A stretch of DNA of 64,000 bases from Merdicola sp905200315 (GCA_902461935.1 CABPZP010000007.1:1-64000); one strand, 5' to 3'; counted from the stretch's first letter, positions 46,973-56,050 are shown. Notes: generated from the sequence alone by a model not told the origin. Program-made: numbers and translations.

Positions 46973-49405
46973 ATGAGCGATACAGACGGAAAAATTATAA
47001 ACAGAGATATAAATGAAGAGATGCAGACTGCATATATAGATTATGCTATGAGTGTTATTGTTCAACGTGCTCTACCAGATGTTAGAGATGGATTAAAACC
47101 GGTACATAGAAGAATTTTATATGCAATGCATGAAGATGGAATTACATCAGATAAGCCATACAGAAAATGTGCAAATACAGTTGGATCTGTTTTAGGAAGA
47201 TATCATCCACATGGAGATTCTTCTGTATATGATGCAATGGTAAGAATGGCACAAGATTTCTCACTTAGATATATGTTAATTGACGGACATGGGAATTTTG
47301 GCTCAATAGATGGTGATGGAGCAGCAGCAATGAGGTACACTGAAGCAAGAATGTCTAAAATTTCTGAATACATGCTTACAGATATAGAAAAAAATACTGT
47401 AGATTTTATGCCTAACTATGATGATAGATTACAAGAACCAACAGTATTACCAGCGAGAATTCCTGCACTTTTAGTAAATGGATCATCTGGAATTGCTGTA
47501 GGTATGGCAACAAATATACCACCACATAACTTAACAGAAGTTATAAATGGTATTATTAGAATGATAGATCAAGACGAAGTTACAGATGAAGAATTAATGC
47601 AAGAAATAAAAGGTCCAGATTTTCCAACAGAAGGAATAATACTAGGAACAGCTGGTATAAAGCAAGCATATAAAACAGGTAGAGGAAAAATTACATTAAG
47701 AGCTGAAACTGAAATAGAAGAAATGAGTAATAACAAACAACGAATATTAGTAAAATCTTTACCATATCAAGTTAATAAAGCTAAATTAATTGAAAATATG
47801 GCACATCTAGTAAGAGATAAAAGACTAGAAGGAATATCTGAAATAAGAGATGAATCAGATAGAAATGATAGAGTTAGAATTGTTATAGAATTAAAAAGAG
47901 ACGCAAATGCACAAGTGGTTTTAAATCAATTATTTAAGAATACACAAATGCAAGATACATTTGGAATAATTATGCTTGCCTTAGATAAAGGACAACCAAA
48001 AATTTTAACACTAAGACAATGTTTAGAATTATACTTAGAACATAGAAAAGATGTTGTTTTAAGAAGAACTCAATTCGAATTAGATAAAGCATTAGCAAGA
48101 GCACATATATTAGAAGGTTTAAAAATAGCTTTAGATAATATAGATGAAGTAATAGAAATTATTCGTTCTTCATATGATGATGCAAAAGAAAGATTAATGG
48201 AAAGATTTGGTCTTTCAGATATACAAGCTCAAGCAATATTAGATATGAGATTAAAAACTCTTTCAGGATTGCAAAGAGAAAAAATAGAAAATGAATACAA
48301 TGAATTAATGAAATTAATCGAACATTTAAGAGCTGTATTAGGTAGCGAAAAATTAGTTTTTGATATTATAAAAGAAGAGTTACTTGAAATAAAAGAAAAA
48401 TTCGGAGATGAAAGAAAAACAAAAATAGTAGCTGCTGAGGGTGAAATAAATATTGAAGACTTAATAAAAGATGAACAAACAGTTATTGCCTTAACACATT
48501 TAGGATATATTAAAAGAATGCCTATTGATACATATAAAAGTCAAAGAAGAGGTGGAAAAGGAATAACAGGAATGACAACTAAAGAAGGAGATTTTGTTAA
48601 ACAAATATTTACAGCCTCTACTCATGATACAATTTTATTCTTTAGTAATAAAGGTAAATTATATAGGTTAAGAGGATATGAAATTCCAGAAGCAGGTAGA
48701 ACAGCAAAAGGAACAGCAATAGTTAATTTATTAAGTTTAGATAATGGAGAAAAAATTTCAGCAGTAATTCCTATAAACAACTTTGCAGAAGGAAAATATC
48801 TTCTTATGGCAACAAAAAATGGACTAATTAAGAAAACAGCATTAACAGAGTATAATTCTGCAAGAAAAACAGGTTTACAAGCAATAACACTAAAAGAAGA
48901 TGATGAATTAATTACAGTAAAATTAACAGATGGAGAAGATAATGTTGTTTTAGTAACTACAGGTGGAATGTGTATAACATTTGATGAAAAAGATGTACGT
49001 CCAATGGGAAGAACAGCACAAGGTGTTATAGGAATAAAACTTTCAGAAGATGATAATGTAATAGGAATGGAATCTGTAATAGGTGGAAGCAACACAACAT
49101 TATTAACAATTACTGAAAATGGATTTGGAAAAAGAACAGAACTTGATGAGTACAGAGTACAAAATAGAGGTGGAAGAGGAGTAATAACATATAAAATCAC
49201 ACCTAAAACAGGAAAAATAGTTGGAGTAAAACTTGCAACAAGTGATGAAGATGTAATGTTAATTACAGATAAAGGAACAATAATAAGACTTAACGTTGAT
49301 GAAGTAAGTGTTCTAGGTAGAGCAACACAAGGAGTTACATTAATGAGAACAAATGATGGTGGAAAAGTTGTTAGTATAGAAACAATTGAACCTGAAGAAG
49401 AATAA
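46973..49405 (+). CDS. gyrA: DNA gyrase subunit A
   Basis: 810 aa, complete. Catalytic Y122 in AAAMRYTEARMS; quinolone-pocket residues S83 and D87 are the sensitive type (HPHGDSSVYDAMVRMAQ). The C-terminal beta-pinwheel carries QRRGGKG (GyrA box). GAGGG precedes the ATG. Confidence 0.98.
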   Translation: MSDTDGKIINRDINEEMQTAYIDYAMSVIVQRALPDVRDGLKPVHRRILYAMHEDGITSDKPYRKCANTVGSVLGRYHPHGDSSVYDAMVRMAQDFSLRYMLIDGHGNFGSIDGDGAAAMRYTEARMSKISEYMLTDIEKNTVDFMPNYDDRLQEPTVLPARIPALLVNGSSGIAVGMATNIPPHNLTEVINGIIRMIDQDEVTDEELMQEIKGPDFPTEGIILGTAGIKQAYKTGRGKITLRAETEIEEMSNNKQRILVKSLPYQVNKAKLIENMAHLVRDKRLEGISEIRDESDRNDRVRIVIELKRDANAQVVLNQLFKNTQMQDTFGIIMLALDKGQPKILTLRQCLELYLEHRKDVVLRRTQFELDKALARAHILEGLKIALDNIDEVIEIIRSSYDDAKERLMERFGLSDIQAQAILDMRLKTLSGLQREKIENEYNELMKLIEHLRAVLGSEKLVFDIIKEELLEIKEKFGDERKTKIVAAEGEINIEDLIKDEQTVIALTHLGYIKRMPIDTYKSQRRGGKGITGMTTKEGDFVKQIFTASTHDTILFFSNKGKLYRLRGYEIPEAGRTAKGTAIVNLLSLDNGEKISAVIPINNFAEGKYLLMATKNGLIKKTALTEYNSARKTGLQAITLKEDDELITVKLTDGEDNVVLVTTGGMCITFDEKDVRPMGRTAQGVIGIKLSEDDNVIGMESVIGGSNTTLLTITENGFGKRTELDEYRVQNRGGRGVITYKITPKTGKIVGVKLATSDEDVMLITDKGTIIRLNVDEVSVLGRATQGVTLMRTNDGGKVVSIETIEPEEE

Positions 49406-49421
49406 ATTAATATTAAATAAT

Positions 49422-49445
49422 TGTAGTGGCGGTCATTGACCGCCA
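49422..49445. repeat. Short palindrome GGCGGTC-att-GACCGCC
   Basis: 7-bp perfect stem preceded by GTAGT, a relative of the GTAGGGG family. Similar words occur at 59951-60003. Confidence 0.55.
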
Positions 49446-49476
49446 TAAATTTTCATATTATATAATGTCAAACGTT

Positions 49477-49504
49477 GTAGGGGTCGGCGTTCTTAGAGCG
49501 ACCC
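49477..49504. repeat. GTAGGGG palindromic repeat
   Basis: GTAGGGGTCGGCGTTCTTAG then AGCGACCC, preceded by AATGTCAAACGTT, the reverse of the CAACATCTGACATT tail seen at other copies. Confidence 0.8.
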
Positions 49505-49518
49505 GTTGAGATTTTATA

Positions 49519-49560
49519 AAAAAATAACAATATATTATTTTTAATATATTGTTATTTTTT
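49519..49560. terminator. Bidirectional terminator between gyrA and the convergent operon
   Basis: AAAAATAACAATATATTA and TAATATATTGTTATTTTTT pair over about 18 bp. It serves gyrA (plus) and the dnaI-like end of the minus-strand operon. Confidence 0.85.
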
Positions 49561-49579
49561 TATTATTAATTTTTATTTT

Positions 49580-50579
49580 TTATTTTTTAAATCTTAAATC
49601 ATCACCAAAAAATTTGCAAATATTATATTCTCCGACTATTCTTGAAAAAATTCTTTCATCATAAGTTTGTAAGATTTCACGAAGATTTAAATTTGTTGAA
49701 ATAATAGTTTTTGTTGTTTTATTATTTTCATTTAAAGAACGTGTATTTATTACATTAAATAATTCTGTATATTTTATATCATTTTTAAATTCTGTACCTA
49801 AATCATCAATTATTAATAAATCTACATTAAGAAGGTCAGAGTAAAAATTCTTTAAGTTAGCATTACCAAATCTATAAGAAATAATATTATCTAACATATT
49901 AGGAGCTGTTTGATATAAAACTGTTTTATTAACATCCAATAATTCTTTAGCTATACAATTTGTAAGAAATGTTTTTCCGAAGTCCAGTGTTTCCGGTAAA
50001 AAGAAGATTTTTTTCATTAATATCGCTAAAATTTTCAATAAAGTTATCAGCAATTTTTCGAATATGTTTTATATTTTCTCGTGGAGAAATATTTGAATTA
50101 TACTTTTCTTTATTAACTTCATCAGAATAAATATTGTATGAAAAACTGTTAAAATTGTCTTTTTCTAAATTTCCTATATTACTTTTATTATAACGTTCAT
50201 TAATTAAAGCTTGTTTAACACATTTACATAGCTGTCTATTTCTATTTGAGTCTTCAAGAAAGCCAGTATCATTACATATAGTGCATTCAAAAACCGGTTT
50301 CAAATAATCAGAACTTATTTTTAATTTTTGTAATAAATTAGATTTTAAATTATTATAGTAATCTATTTTTTTATTAATTGAATTAATATCATCCATTGAT
50401 TTATTCGATAAAAGTGACTGAGATTTTTTTATATATAATTTATTAAGATTATTTTCTATTTCTTCTAGTTCTGGATATGTATTAAGTAAGTGTTCTTTTT
50501 TTAAATCCACATCTTTTAAAGCTTTGTTATGTTTATACTCTACATCTGATAATATTTTATTTAATAATATATCTTTCAT
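49580..50579 (-). CDS. DnaI/DnaC-type helicase loader ATPase, with a +1 frameshift in the P-loop
   Basis: Two overlapping frames encode one AAA+ protein. The first (210 aa from 50579) has a helical N-terminus, a zinc motif (CTICNDTGFLED...CKC) and reaches LLFTGNTGL, then CGG. Shifting +1 at 49979 (CTT-C-GGA) continues as GKTFLTNCIAKELL, then LLIDDLGTEF and SRIVGEY. The joined product is 332 aa, normal for a DnaI-like loader, with a perfect Walker A (GNTGLGKT) only after the shift. The N-terminal zinc site is characteristic of DnaI. Downstream of the dnaD-like gene in the same operon, 12 bp apart. Whether the shift is programmed or an error is open. Confidence 0.85.
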
Positions 50580-50591
50580 AACTTTCTCCTA

Positions 50592-51557
50592 TTAAAATTT
50601 ATTTGCATAAAGGGAATCTAAATTATCATAATTACGTTGTTCGTAATTCTGATAAGAAGTTTTCTTTTTTAAGTTTGAAATATTTTTATTTTTTTGTTTT
50701 GAATCTGCTAAGAATTTCTCAATTTCAGATGTAGTTTTTAAATCTCTATCGTGCCAAGTAGATAAAATTTTGTCTAAATAATTAAAATTAAAATTAGACT
50801 TAGATGTTGTTTGTTTTAAAGCTAATGTAATTATTTCTAAATCATACTCATAGTCAACAATCCACTTTTTTACGTAACTTTCTTCAAATTCTGTTAATTG
50901 TCTATTTAATCTTAGTTTTTTAGATATATCTTTTAATATTAGCGTGAATTTTTCTTGTTTAGCAAAATAATTTTCTAAATCTGTAAAAGTTTTTACGTTA
51001 TTTTTGTGCCAACTTTCTGCTACTGTTTCTATATAATTTCTACTAGTACCATTTTTTTGAAAACAATGACTAAATAAAGCTAGCATAACTTCATCGTCAA
51101 AATTATATTTTTTAAACCATAAATCTATATCATTGTACCAAGTTGGACGCATCATACCTTGAAAACATAAATTGTTAATATTTTCTATAACTTTTGCTCT
51201 AGATTGACTCTTCTCATTTTTTTCAATTTCTTCTGGAGAAGATGAAAGTTTAGGTGAATATAAGCTAAACAATTCTATTTCTTGTAAATCATTAAAAATA
51301 AAACCAGAAGGTGTTTTAGTAATAACATTTTGTGTTTCCCAATATTTTAAAGCCTCCTCTATGGTTTTAAAAGAAAGATTAAGTTTTTTTGATAAATCAT
51401 TTATTTTTATATCCTTATTATACTTAGATAAATATAAAATATATAAATATACTTTAATAAAGTCTCCACTTGCAGAAGATAAATATTCTGCAAAGAATAC
51501 GTCAGGTATAGTTGTATTTGAAAATAAAGAAGATGGTTCTTTTAATTTTAATTTCAT
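50592..51557 (-). CDS. DnaD-like primosome protein
   Basis: 321 aa. N-terminal winged-helix part (about 1-95), then two DnaB_2/DnaD C-terminal-type helical repeats: SRNYIETVAESWHKNNVKT and FNYLDKILSTWHDRDLKTT carry the YxxxIxxxW-like motif that binds DNA. It would remodel origins for helicase loading together with the DnaI-like ATPase just downstream. GAGG precedes the ATG. It lies in the same transcription direction and 72 bp after the VirB3-like gene. Confidence 0.85.
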   Translation of the reverse strand: MKLKLKEPSSLFSNTTIPDVFFAEYLSSASGDFIKVYLYILYLSKYNKDIKINDLSKKLNLSFKTIEEALKYWETQNVITKTPSGFIFNDLQEIELFSLYSPKLSSSPEEIEKNEKSQSRAKVIENINNLCFQGMMRPTWYNDIDLWFKKYNFDDEVMLALFSHCFQKNGTSRNYIETVAESWHKNNVKTFTDLENYFAKQEKFTLILKDISKKLRLNRQLTEFEESYVKKWIVDYEYDLEIITLALKQTTSKSNFNFNYLDKILSTWHDRDLKTTSEIEKFLADSKQKNKNISNLKKKTSYQNYEQRNYDNLDSLYANKF

Positions 51558-51629
51558 TTATTAAGCCTCCATAAAATTCTTTATGAAGAATTATACCATT
51601 TAAAACGAAATTTTACAATCAAAAGAGAA

Positions 51630-51911
51630 TTATTTGTCAAATAAATAAACTTTAGGTCTAAATAAGAATTTAAAAAAGTAAACAAAAACATATAGTATAT
51701 TTTCGTTATTAAAACCAATTAAACTTATTAATATGATTGGAAAAGTAAAAACAATAATAAAAAATATTTTTAGATTTATACTTTTAAATATAAAATTACA
51801 AATAAAAAATACTAGAATACTCCAAATTAAAACAAAAATTGCTGTTGAGTAATCAAAAACACCAAATAGCTTATTTTTTAAATTATAATTTTGCGGGAAA
51901 ATAAACTTCAT
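51630..51911 (-). CDS. VirB3/PrgI-like small membrane protein
   Basis: 93 aa with two adjacent hydrophobic helices (about 23-44 and 48-66) and the ending FRPKVYLFDK. Position and topology match the PrgI/VirB3 family that recruits VirB4 in Gram-positive type IV systems. In mobile elements this gene is usually followed directly by virB4; here virB4 lies on the other side of gyrA on the opposite strand. AAAGGA lies upstream of the ATG. Confidence 0.7.
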   Translation of the reverse strand: MKFIFPQNYNLKNKLFGVFDYSTAIFVLIWSILVFFICNFIFKSINLKIFFIIVFTFPIILISLIGFNNENILYVFVYFFKFLFRPKVYLFDK

Positions 51912-51989
51912 ATATTAATTTTTCCTTTCTAAATAATAACATTTTATGATATCTTATAAATTTAATTTTAATTAAGAACTGCTTGTACA

Positions 51990-52862
51990 TTACCTTCTTA
52001 AAATATTATTGAAATTTGAAATATTATTTTGTACATCTGTTGATATACCACCAAAAATTTCCTTTACATAAGAATTTGCTTTTATTAATGCATATATAGA
52101 ACCTATATACATAAATTGAGAAAAAGGATCAGCGTTAAATTTTATAGAAAAAATAATTAAAAAAATAAAAGAAATTAATTGTTGCACAAACAATAAAGAA
52201 ATAAAACATTTAATCCAAGACTTAAATATCCAACTACTGTTAGAATTTAATAGAGTTAAAATACAAAAAGGAAATATTAAAATAAATACTTTTACCATTA
52301 TATATCTTAGAGAATAATTAAAAATTAAGTTTAAAAGACCAGTAGTTGATAAAAATTTAAGTATTCCATTAAAAGATAATAAATTTAAATCTCCCTCAAC
52401 AGAAATACAGGAATTTAATTCATTTATTAGTTCTGAAAAACACATATTTTTGTTATATAAGTTTTCACCAATTTCTCTTATAGCTGAAGAAATAGTTGAG
52501 TTTAAAAATAACATTTTGTCACAAATAAAAAAGGAACTGTTTAAAAAAATAGATATTAATAAAATTTTAAAAATAAATTTAAAAGGAGATTCTATACGAG
52601 AATTTAAGTAGCTTGCAAATAAAAGCTGAATACAATAGTATAAAACAAAGCCTATTAATAGAGAATTGGCTATAAGCAAAATACCTTTATTAGAGTTTGT
52701 TCCTAAAATATTTTGAAAGTATTTATCGGATAAAATATTAGGTGTAATAAATGTTATATCATCTAAAATAGAATATAAAGAATTGTGTATAGAACCTAAT
52801 AAATTATTAAAAATTGAATTAATTGTTTGAGTTATTATTTCAGTAATTTCAGTACTAGACAT
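51990..52862 (-). CDS. VirB6/TrbL-like polytopic membrane protein
   Basis: 290 aa with about six membrane helices (around 60-80, 95-115, 165-185, 190-205, 215-240, 250-265) and a helical N-terminus. FGGISTDVQNNISNFN near the end follows the last helix. The pattern resembles TrbL_2/VirB6 channel proteins of clostridial conjugation modules. AAAGGAGG precedes the ATG. It sits between the VirB2-like and VirB3-like genes, the expected order. Confidence 0.75.
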   Translation of the reverse strand: MSSTEITEIITQTINSIFNNLLGSIHNSLYSILDDITFITPNILSDKYFQNILGTNSNKGILLIANSLLIGFVLYYCIQLLFASYLNSRIESPFKFIFKILLISIFLNSSFFICDKMLFLNSTISSAIREIGENLYNKNMCFSELINELNSCISVEGDLNLLSFNGILKFLSTTGLLNLIFNYSLRYIMVKVFILIFPFCILTLLNSNSSWIFKSWIKCFISLLFVQQLISFIFLIIFSIKFNADPFSQFMYIGSIYALIKANSYVKEIFGGISTDVQNNISNFNNILRR

Positions 52863-52877
52863 AGAACCTCCTTTTGG

Positions 52878-53207
52878 TTATCCAACTAAGCTTTTTACAG
52901 CTGCTAAAACTAAATCAATTGCTAAAATAAAAGCATAAGAAATTAAAGAATTACGCACTAATTTTTTTCCAGTTCTAATTTTTTCTTCATCACCAAAACT
53001 AAATTTTTGCATTAAAAATCCACTAGCCACAGATACTGCCGCAATAGGAGTGGCAATTTTCATAATCCATTTTTCGATTTCTTCAAATGCTTTTTGAATT
53101 GTAGAAACAAGTTTTGGATCTGCACAAAATGTTATTGTAGAAAAATTAAAAAATAATAATATAAAGAAAAGTAGGGTAAATATTAAATAAAATTGTCTTT
53201 TTTTCAT
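52878..53207 (-). CDS. VirB2/TrbC-like pilin-type subunit
   Basis: 109 aa. A signal peptide ends near CADPKLVS; two hydrophobic helices follow (IATPIAAVSVASGFLM and SLISYAFILAIDLVLAAV) separated by a basic loop with KIRTGKKLVRN. This two-helix secreted form is the VirB2 pilin design. The start overlaps the end of the coupling-protein gene by 4 bp, and AAGGAG lies upstream. Confidence 0.75.
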   Translation of the reverse strand: MKKRQFYLIFTLLFFILLFFNFSTITFCADPKLVSTIQKAFEEIEKWIMKIATPIAAVSVASGFLMQKFSFGDEEKIRTGKKLVRNSLISYAFILAIDLVLAAVKSLVG

Positions 53208-54913
53208 TTTGTCTCCTTCTTAAAATATGGAATCATTTTTAATTTGGTAGGTGGTAAAATCATATTTCCATTAGAAAGAAAGCCTAAACAAGAGAATGTT
53301 TCTAAATTTTGAGTGAAAAAATTATAATCATAAATATAATCATTTTGTATTTGAGTGCTAATACTTTCTGATATATTTGATTTTTTTGAAAGAAAAGAAT
53401 TGAAAATAAAATTATAGTTTGTTTCATTTGAATTTTCAGAAATACTTTTTAAAATTTTCTTTTTATCTTCTTTGCCAATTTGTTTTTGCACATTTTCTAT
53501 AGTGAAGATATCATCAGTTCTAAACCATAATTTATTAATTAAATTTTGAACTATAACTTTTGTAGAATTTTCATCATGAAGAGTATTCAAAATAGAAGAA
53601 TAACTTTGTGTTGCAACAATATTTATACATTTTGCCTCTCTAGACTGAGAAAAAAAGTCAGCATCTGTTGAAGTTACATATTCATGAAATTCATCACATA
53701 TAAAACAAACAGTTCTAAGATTGTTTTTGTTGTATTTTAATCTTGTCATTACCTCAGTTTGAAAATCTAGTTTTAAATATGTAGCTATAATTTTAGCTAA
53801 ATTTTTATATTCAAAAATATTCATGCATAATACAACAATTTTTCCTTTATTAAAAACCTCATTAAAATTTTTAAAAGATAACGAATTTTTATCAGAAGAA
53901 AAAGTATTTAAAACATCATAATCAGAAATAAAAACATTAGTTATTCTTGTTATTTCTGACTTTAAAATATTTAAAGTTCTATCATCTAAAGAAAAAAATT
54001 CTTTTTCTAAAAAATTAATTGAAGATAAAACATCATAAATTTTGTATTTATCTAATTTTCCTTTTCTAAATAATTTACGTATATAAATTATTTTTTCCAT
54101 ATAATATTTTTTAGAAGAAATTAATTCATGAAGTTCTTTAAATGTAACATAGCCATTATTATATATTCTACAAAATTTAATACATTCTGTTAATATTTGT
54201 TCAACTTTATCTAACCAATAACTTTCTGAATTATTAGGAGAAAATAAAGTTAAAATGGTTTTAAGTCTATTTGCTAGAACAATAGGTGATATATTGGGTT
54301 TATGAACGGGATTATACTTTTCACCAGAAAATAAACTAATAACTATTAAATCTTTTTCTCTATTATATTTTTTTGCGTATTCTTTTACTTGAAAATACAT
54401 ATTACCTTTTACATCTAAAATAAGCATACCTAATTTTTCATTTATATTATTGCTTTTGTACGAAATTAATTGTTCAAGAAAAGGGTAAATTGCCGAGGCT
54501 GTTTTTCCACTACCTATTGTTCCTGTTACTAAAATATTTTGAAATAAACTTTTTTCACATAAATATATTGGAAATCGTGTAGTAGAATCTAATCCAATTA
54601 ATAAATTCAAATTAGAGTTATTATAAGTAATAGGAATTTGTTTATTTGATTCTATATTATTATTTGGAAATAATTTGTTATATAGTATATTTAAAAGAAT
54701 GGTATTTGAAATAATAAAAATAAAAATTGAATAAAATTTTAATAATTTCCAAAAAAAAGGGTGTAAAGTACAAATATCAAAAGGGGTTAAAGTATATGGT
54801 ATAATAATAGTTTTATAAAAAAATATTTTATGGAAAAATATAAGATATAATATAGAAAGAAGTAAGCAAAAAGTAAAAATAAATGCTTTTTTAGATATAA
54901 ATATAATATTCAG
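53204..54913 (-). CDS. VirD4/TraG-type coupling protein
   Basis: The obvious ORF (468 aa) begins at a TTG at 54610, already next to Walker A. The frame stays open upstream to 54925 and encodes about 100 more residues with two hydrophobic helices (KAFIFTFCLLLSILYLIFF; FYSIFIFIISNTILLNILY), the usual membrane anchor of VirD4 proteins. No ATG or GTG exists there. AGGTAGGTG lies just before a CTG at 54913 and an ATT at 54916. Walker A VTGTIGSGKTAS, Walker B VCFICDEFHEY and the VATQSYSS motif are intact. It recruits substrates to the type IV channel. First gene of the minus-strand operon. Confidence 0.85.
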   Translation of the reverse strand: MNIIFISKKAFIFTFCLLLSILYLIFFHKIFFYKTIIIPYTLTPFDICTLHPFFWKLLKFYSIFIFIISNTILLNILYNKLFPNNNIESNKQIPITYNNSNLNLLIGLDSTTRFPIYLCEKSLFQNILVTGTIGSGKTASAIYPFLEQLISYKSNNINEKLGMLILDVKGNMYFQVKEYAKKYNREKDLIVISLFSGEKYNPVHKPNISPIVLANRLKTILTLFSPNNSESYWLDKVEQILTECIKFCRIYNNGYVTFKELHELISSKKYYMEKIIYIRKLFRKGKLDKYKIYDVLSSINFLEKEFFSLDDRTLNILKSEITRITNVFISDYDVLNTFSSDKNSLSFKNFNEVFNKGKIVVLCMNIFEYKNLAKIIATYLKLDFQTEVMTRLKYNKNNLRTVCFICDEFHEYVTSTDADFFSQSREAKCINIVATQSYSSILNTLHDENSTKVIVQNLINKLWFRTDDIFTIENVQKQIGKEDKKKILKSISENSNETNYNFIFNSFLSKKSNISESISTQIQNDYIYDYNFFTQNLETFSCLGFLSNGNMILPPTKLKMIPYFKKETK

Positions 54914-55102
54914 AATAACACCTACCTAAGTTAAATTTTAAATTTTTTTAGTTTTGTACCTTGTTTTGAAAAGAAGAAATAATTACTGAAAAAAATATAA
55001 ATTGAATAAAAAGTAAAAAAAGAATTTATAATAATAGAAACAAAAAATAAATTTAATAATTTAAAAATAAAATCACCTACCAAAATAAAAATGTAAACAA
55101 AT

Positions 55103-55129
55103 ATTATACAAAATATTAATATATGTCTA
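55103..55129 (-). promoter_or_regulatory. Possible promoter of the VirD4-DnaI operon
   Basis: Minus strand TAGACA (55129-55124), 15 bp, TATAAT (55108-55103). The spacing is short, and about 180 nt separate it from the coupling-protein start. Confidence 0.35.
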
Positions 55130-55188
55130 TACTTTTTTTTAAAAAAGTGATAAAATGTAAGACATATTTCGACAAAAGGAGGAAAGAT

Positions 55189-55374
55189 ATGAAAATAGAA
55201 AAAACTACAAAAATTGGTGAATTACTAGAAGCAGCTCCAGAAAAAGCAGAAATTTTATTATCTGCAGGAATGCATTGTTTAGGATGCCCAGCATCACAAG
55301 CAGAAACATTAGAAGAAGCTTGCATGGTACATGGAATAGATGTTGAAGAATTGCTTGTAGAATTAAATAAATAA
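55189..55374 (+). CDS. DUF1858 (hybrid-cluster-protein-associated redox disulfide) protein
   Basis: 61 aa, MKIEKTTKIGELLEAAPEKA..., with the diagnostic HCLGCPASQAETLEEA redox cysteine pair. The ATG at 55189 has GGAGGA 6 nt upstream; a longer reading adds 22 unlikely residues. Small anaerobic redox/sulfur-handling partner; the exact role is not established. Confidence 0.88.
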   Translation: MKIEKTTKIGELLEAAPEKAEILLSAGMHCLGCPASQAETLEEACMVHGIDVEELLVELNK

Positions 55375-55679
55375 TAGTATAAACTATAGGAATGTTCTAG
55401 TTTAGATGTAGGAGTCGGCATACTTAGAAAAATAACGACTTTGGAAGTTCTCATATGCACGGCTCCGAAATATTTGAGACAACAAGTATATCATAATTCA
55501 AAAGTTATACTAATCTTATTGAAAGTACTTATATAATTTGTACCGTATATGGATATTATGGTTTCATAAGGTAAGTTTTCTATGTAATTCAAAAAAATTC
55601 AAAAAAATTTTAAAAAAATGTTGACAATTACAGAAAAATAGTGTAATATATAGAAGCGTTGTTAATAAACAACTTATGT
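55375..55679. other. Leader region of the tRNA cluster
   Basis: No ORF. It contains a degenerate GTAGGGG-type copy (GTAGGAGTCGGCATACTTAG at 55408-55427) and the tRNA promoter at 55621-55649. The rest is plain AT-rich spacer. Confidence 0.55.
55621..55649 (+). promoter_or_regulatory. Promoter of the tRNA-Lys/Glu/Thr cluster
   Basis: TTGACA (55621-55626), 17 bp, TAATAT (55644-55649). Confidence 0.75.
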
Positions 55680-55755
55680 GGGCTATTAGCTCAGGTGGTA
55701 GAGCACTTGACTTTTAATCAAGTTGTCCCGCGTTCGAGTCGCGGATAGCTCACCA
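55680..55755 (+). tRNA. tRNA-Lys (anticodon TTT)
   Basis: 76 nt; acceptor GGGCTAT/ATAGCTC, anticodon loop CTTTTAA, T-arm GTTCGAG, CCA encoded. Confidence 0.96.
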
Positions 55756-55760
55756 AAAGC

Positions 55761-55786
55761 AAATACTAATTTTAGAATTAGTATTT
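55761..55786 (+). terminator. Hairpin between tRNA-Lys and tRNA-Glu
   Basis: AAATACTAATT and AATTAGTATTT pair with a short loop, followed by GTTTATTT. It may be a leaky terminator or a processing stem, since tRNA-Glu follows within 11 nt. Confidence 0.5.
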
Positions 55787-55796
55787 GTTTATTTAA

Positions 55797-55871
55797 GGCC
55801 CCGTGGTCAAGCGGTTAAGACATCGCCCTTTCACGGCGGAGACATGGGTTCGATTCCCGTACGGGTCACCA
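55797..55871 (+). tRNA. tRNA-Glu (anticodon TTC)
   Basis: 75 nt; acceptor GGCCCCG/CGGGTC with wobble, anticodon loop CTTTCAC, T-arm GTTCGAT, CCA encoded. Confidence 0.95.
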
Positions 55872-55883
55872 ATTTAATATTTT

Positions 55884-55960
55884 GCCACTTTAGCTCAGTT
55901 GGCCAGAGCACCGCACTTGTAATGCGGGGGTCCTCAGTTCGAATCTGAGAAGTGGCTCCA
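55884..55960 (+). tRNA. tRNA-Thr (anticodon TGT)
   Basis: 77 nt; acceptor GCCACTT/AAGTGGC, anticodon loop CTTGTAA, T-arm GTTCGAA, CCA encoded. Its segment 55905-55930 is repeated in inverted orientation at 56650-56675. Confidence 0.96.
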
Positions 55961-56031
55961 TAATTGTCAGTAGTTTTGCAATAAGCTTAATTACTGGCTT
56001 TTTTATATAATAGAAAAATTCTATTTTGGAT

Positions 56032-56050
56032 GTAGGGGTCGACATTCTTA
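56032..56050. repeat. Partial GTAGGGG repeat
   Basis: GTAGGGGTCGACATTCTTA, without the closing arm. Confidence 0.6.

Noticed and set aside
48622..49446. Long antisense ORF of 274 codons opposite gyrA
   Set aside because: It is a shadow of the gyrA C-terminal domain: no ribosome-binding site, serine/valine-rich composition typical of antisense reading, and it ends within the real gene.
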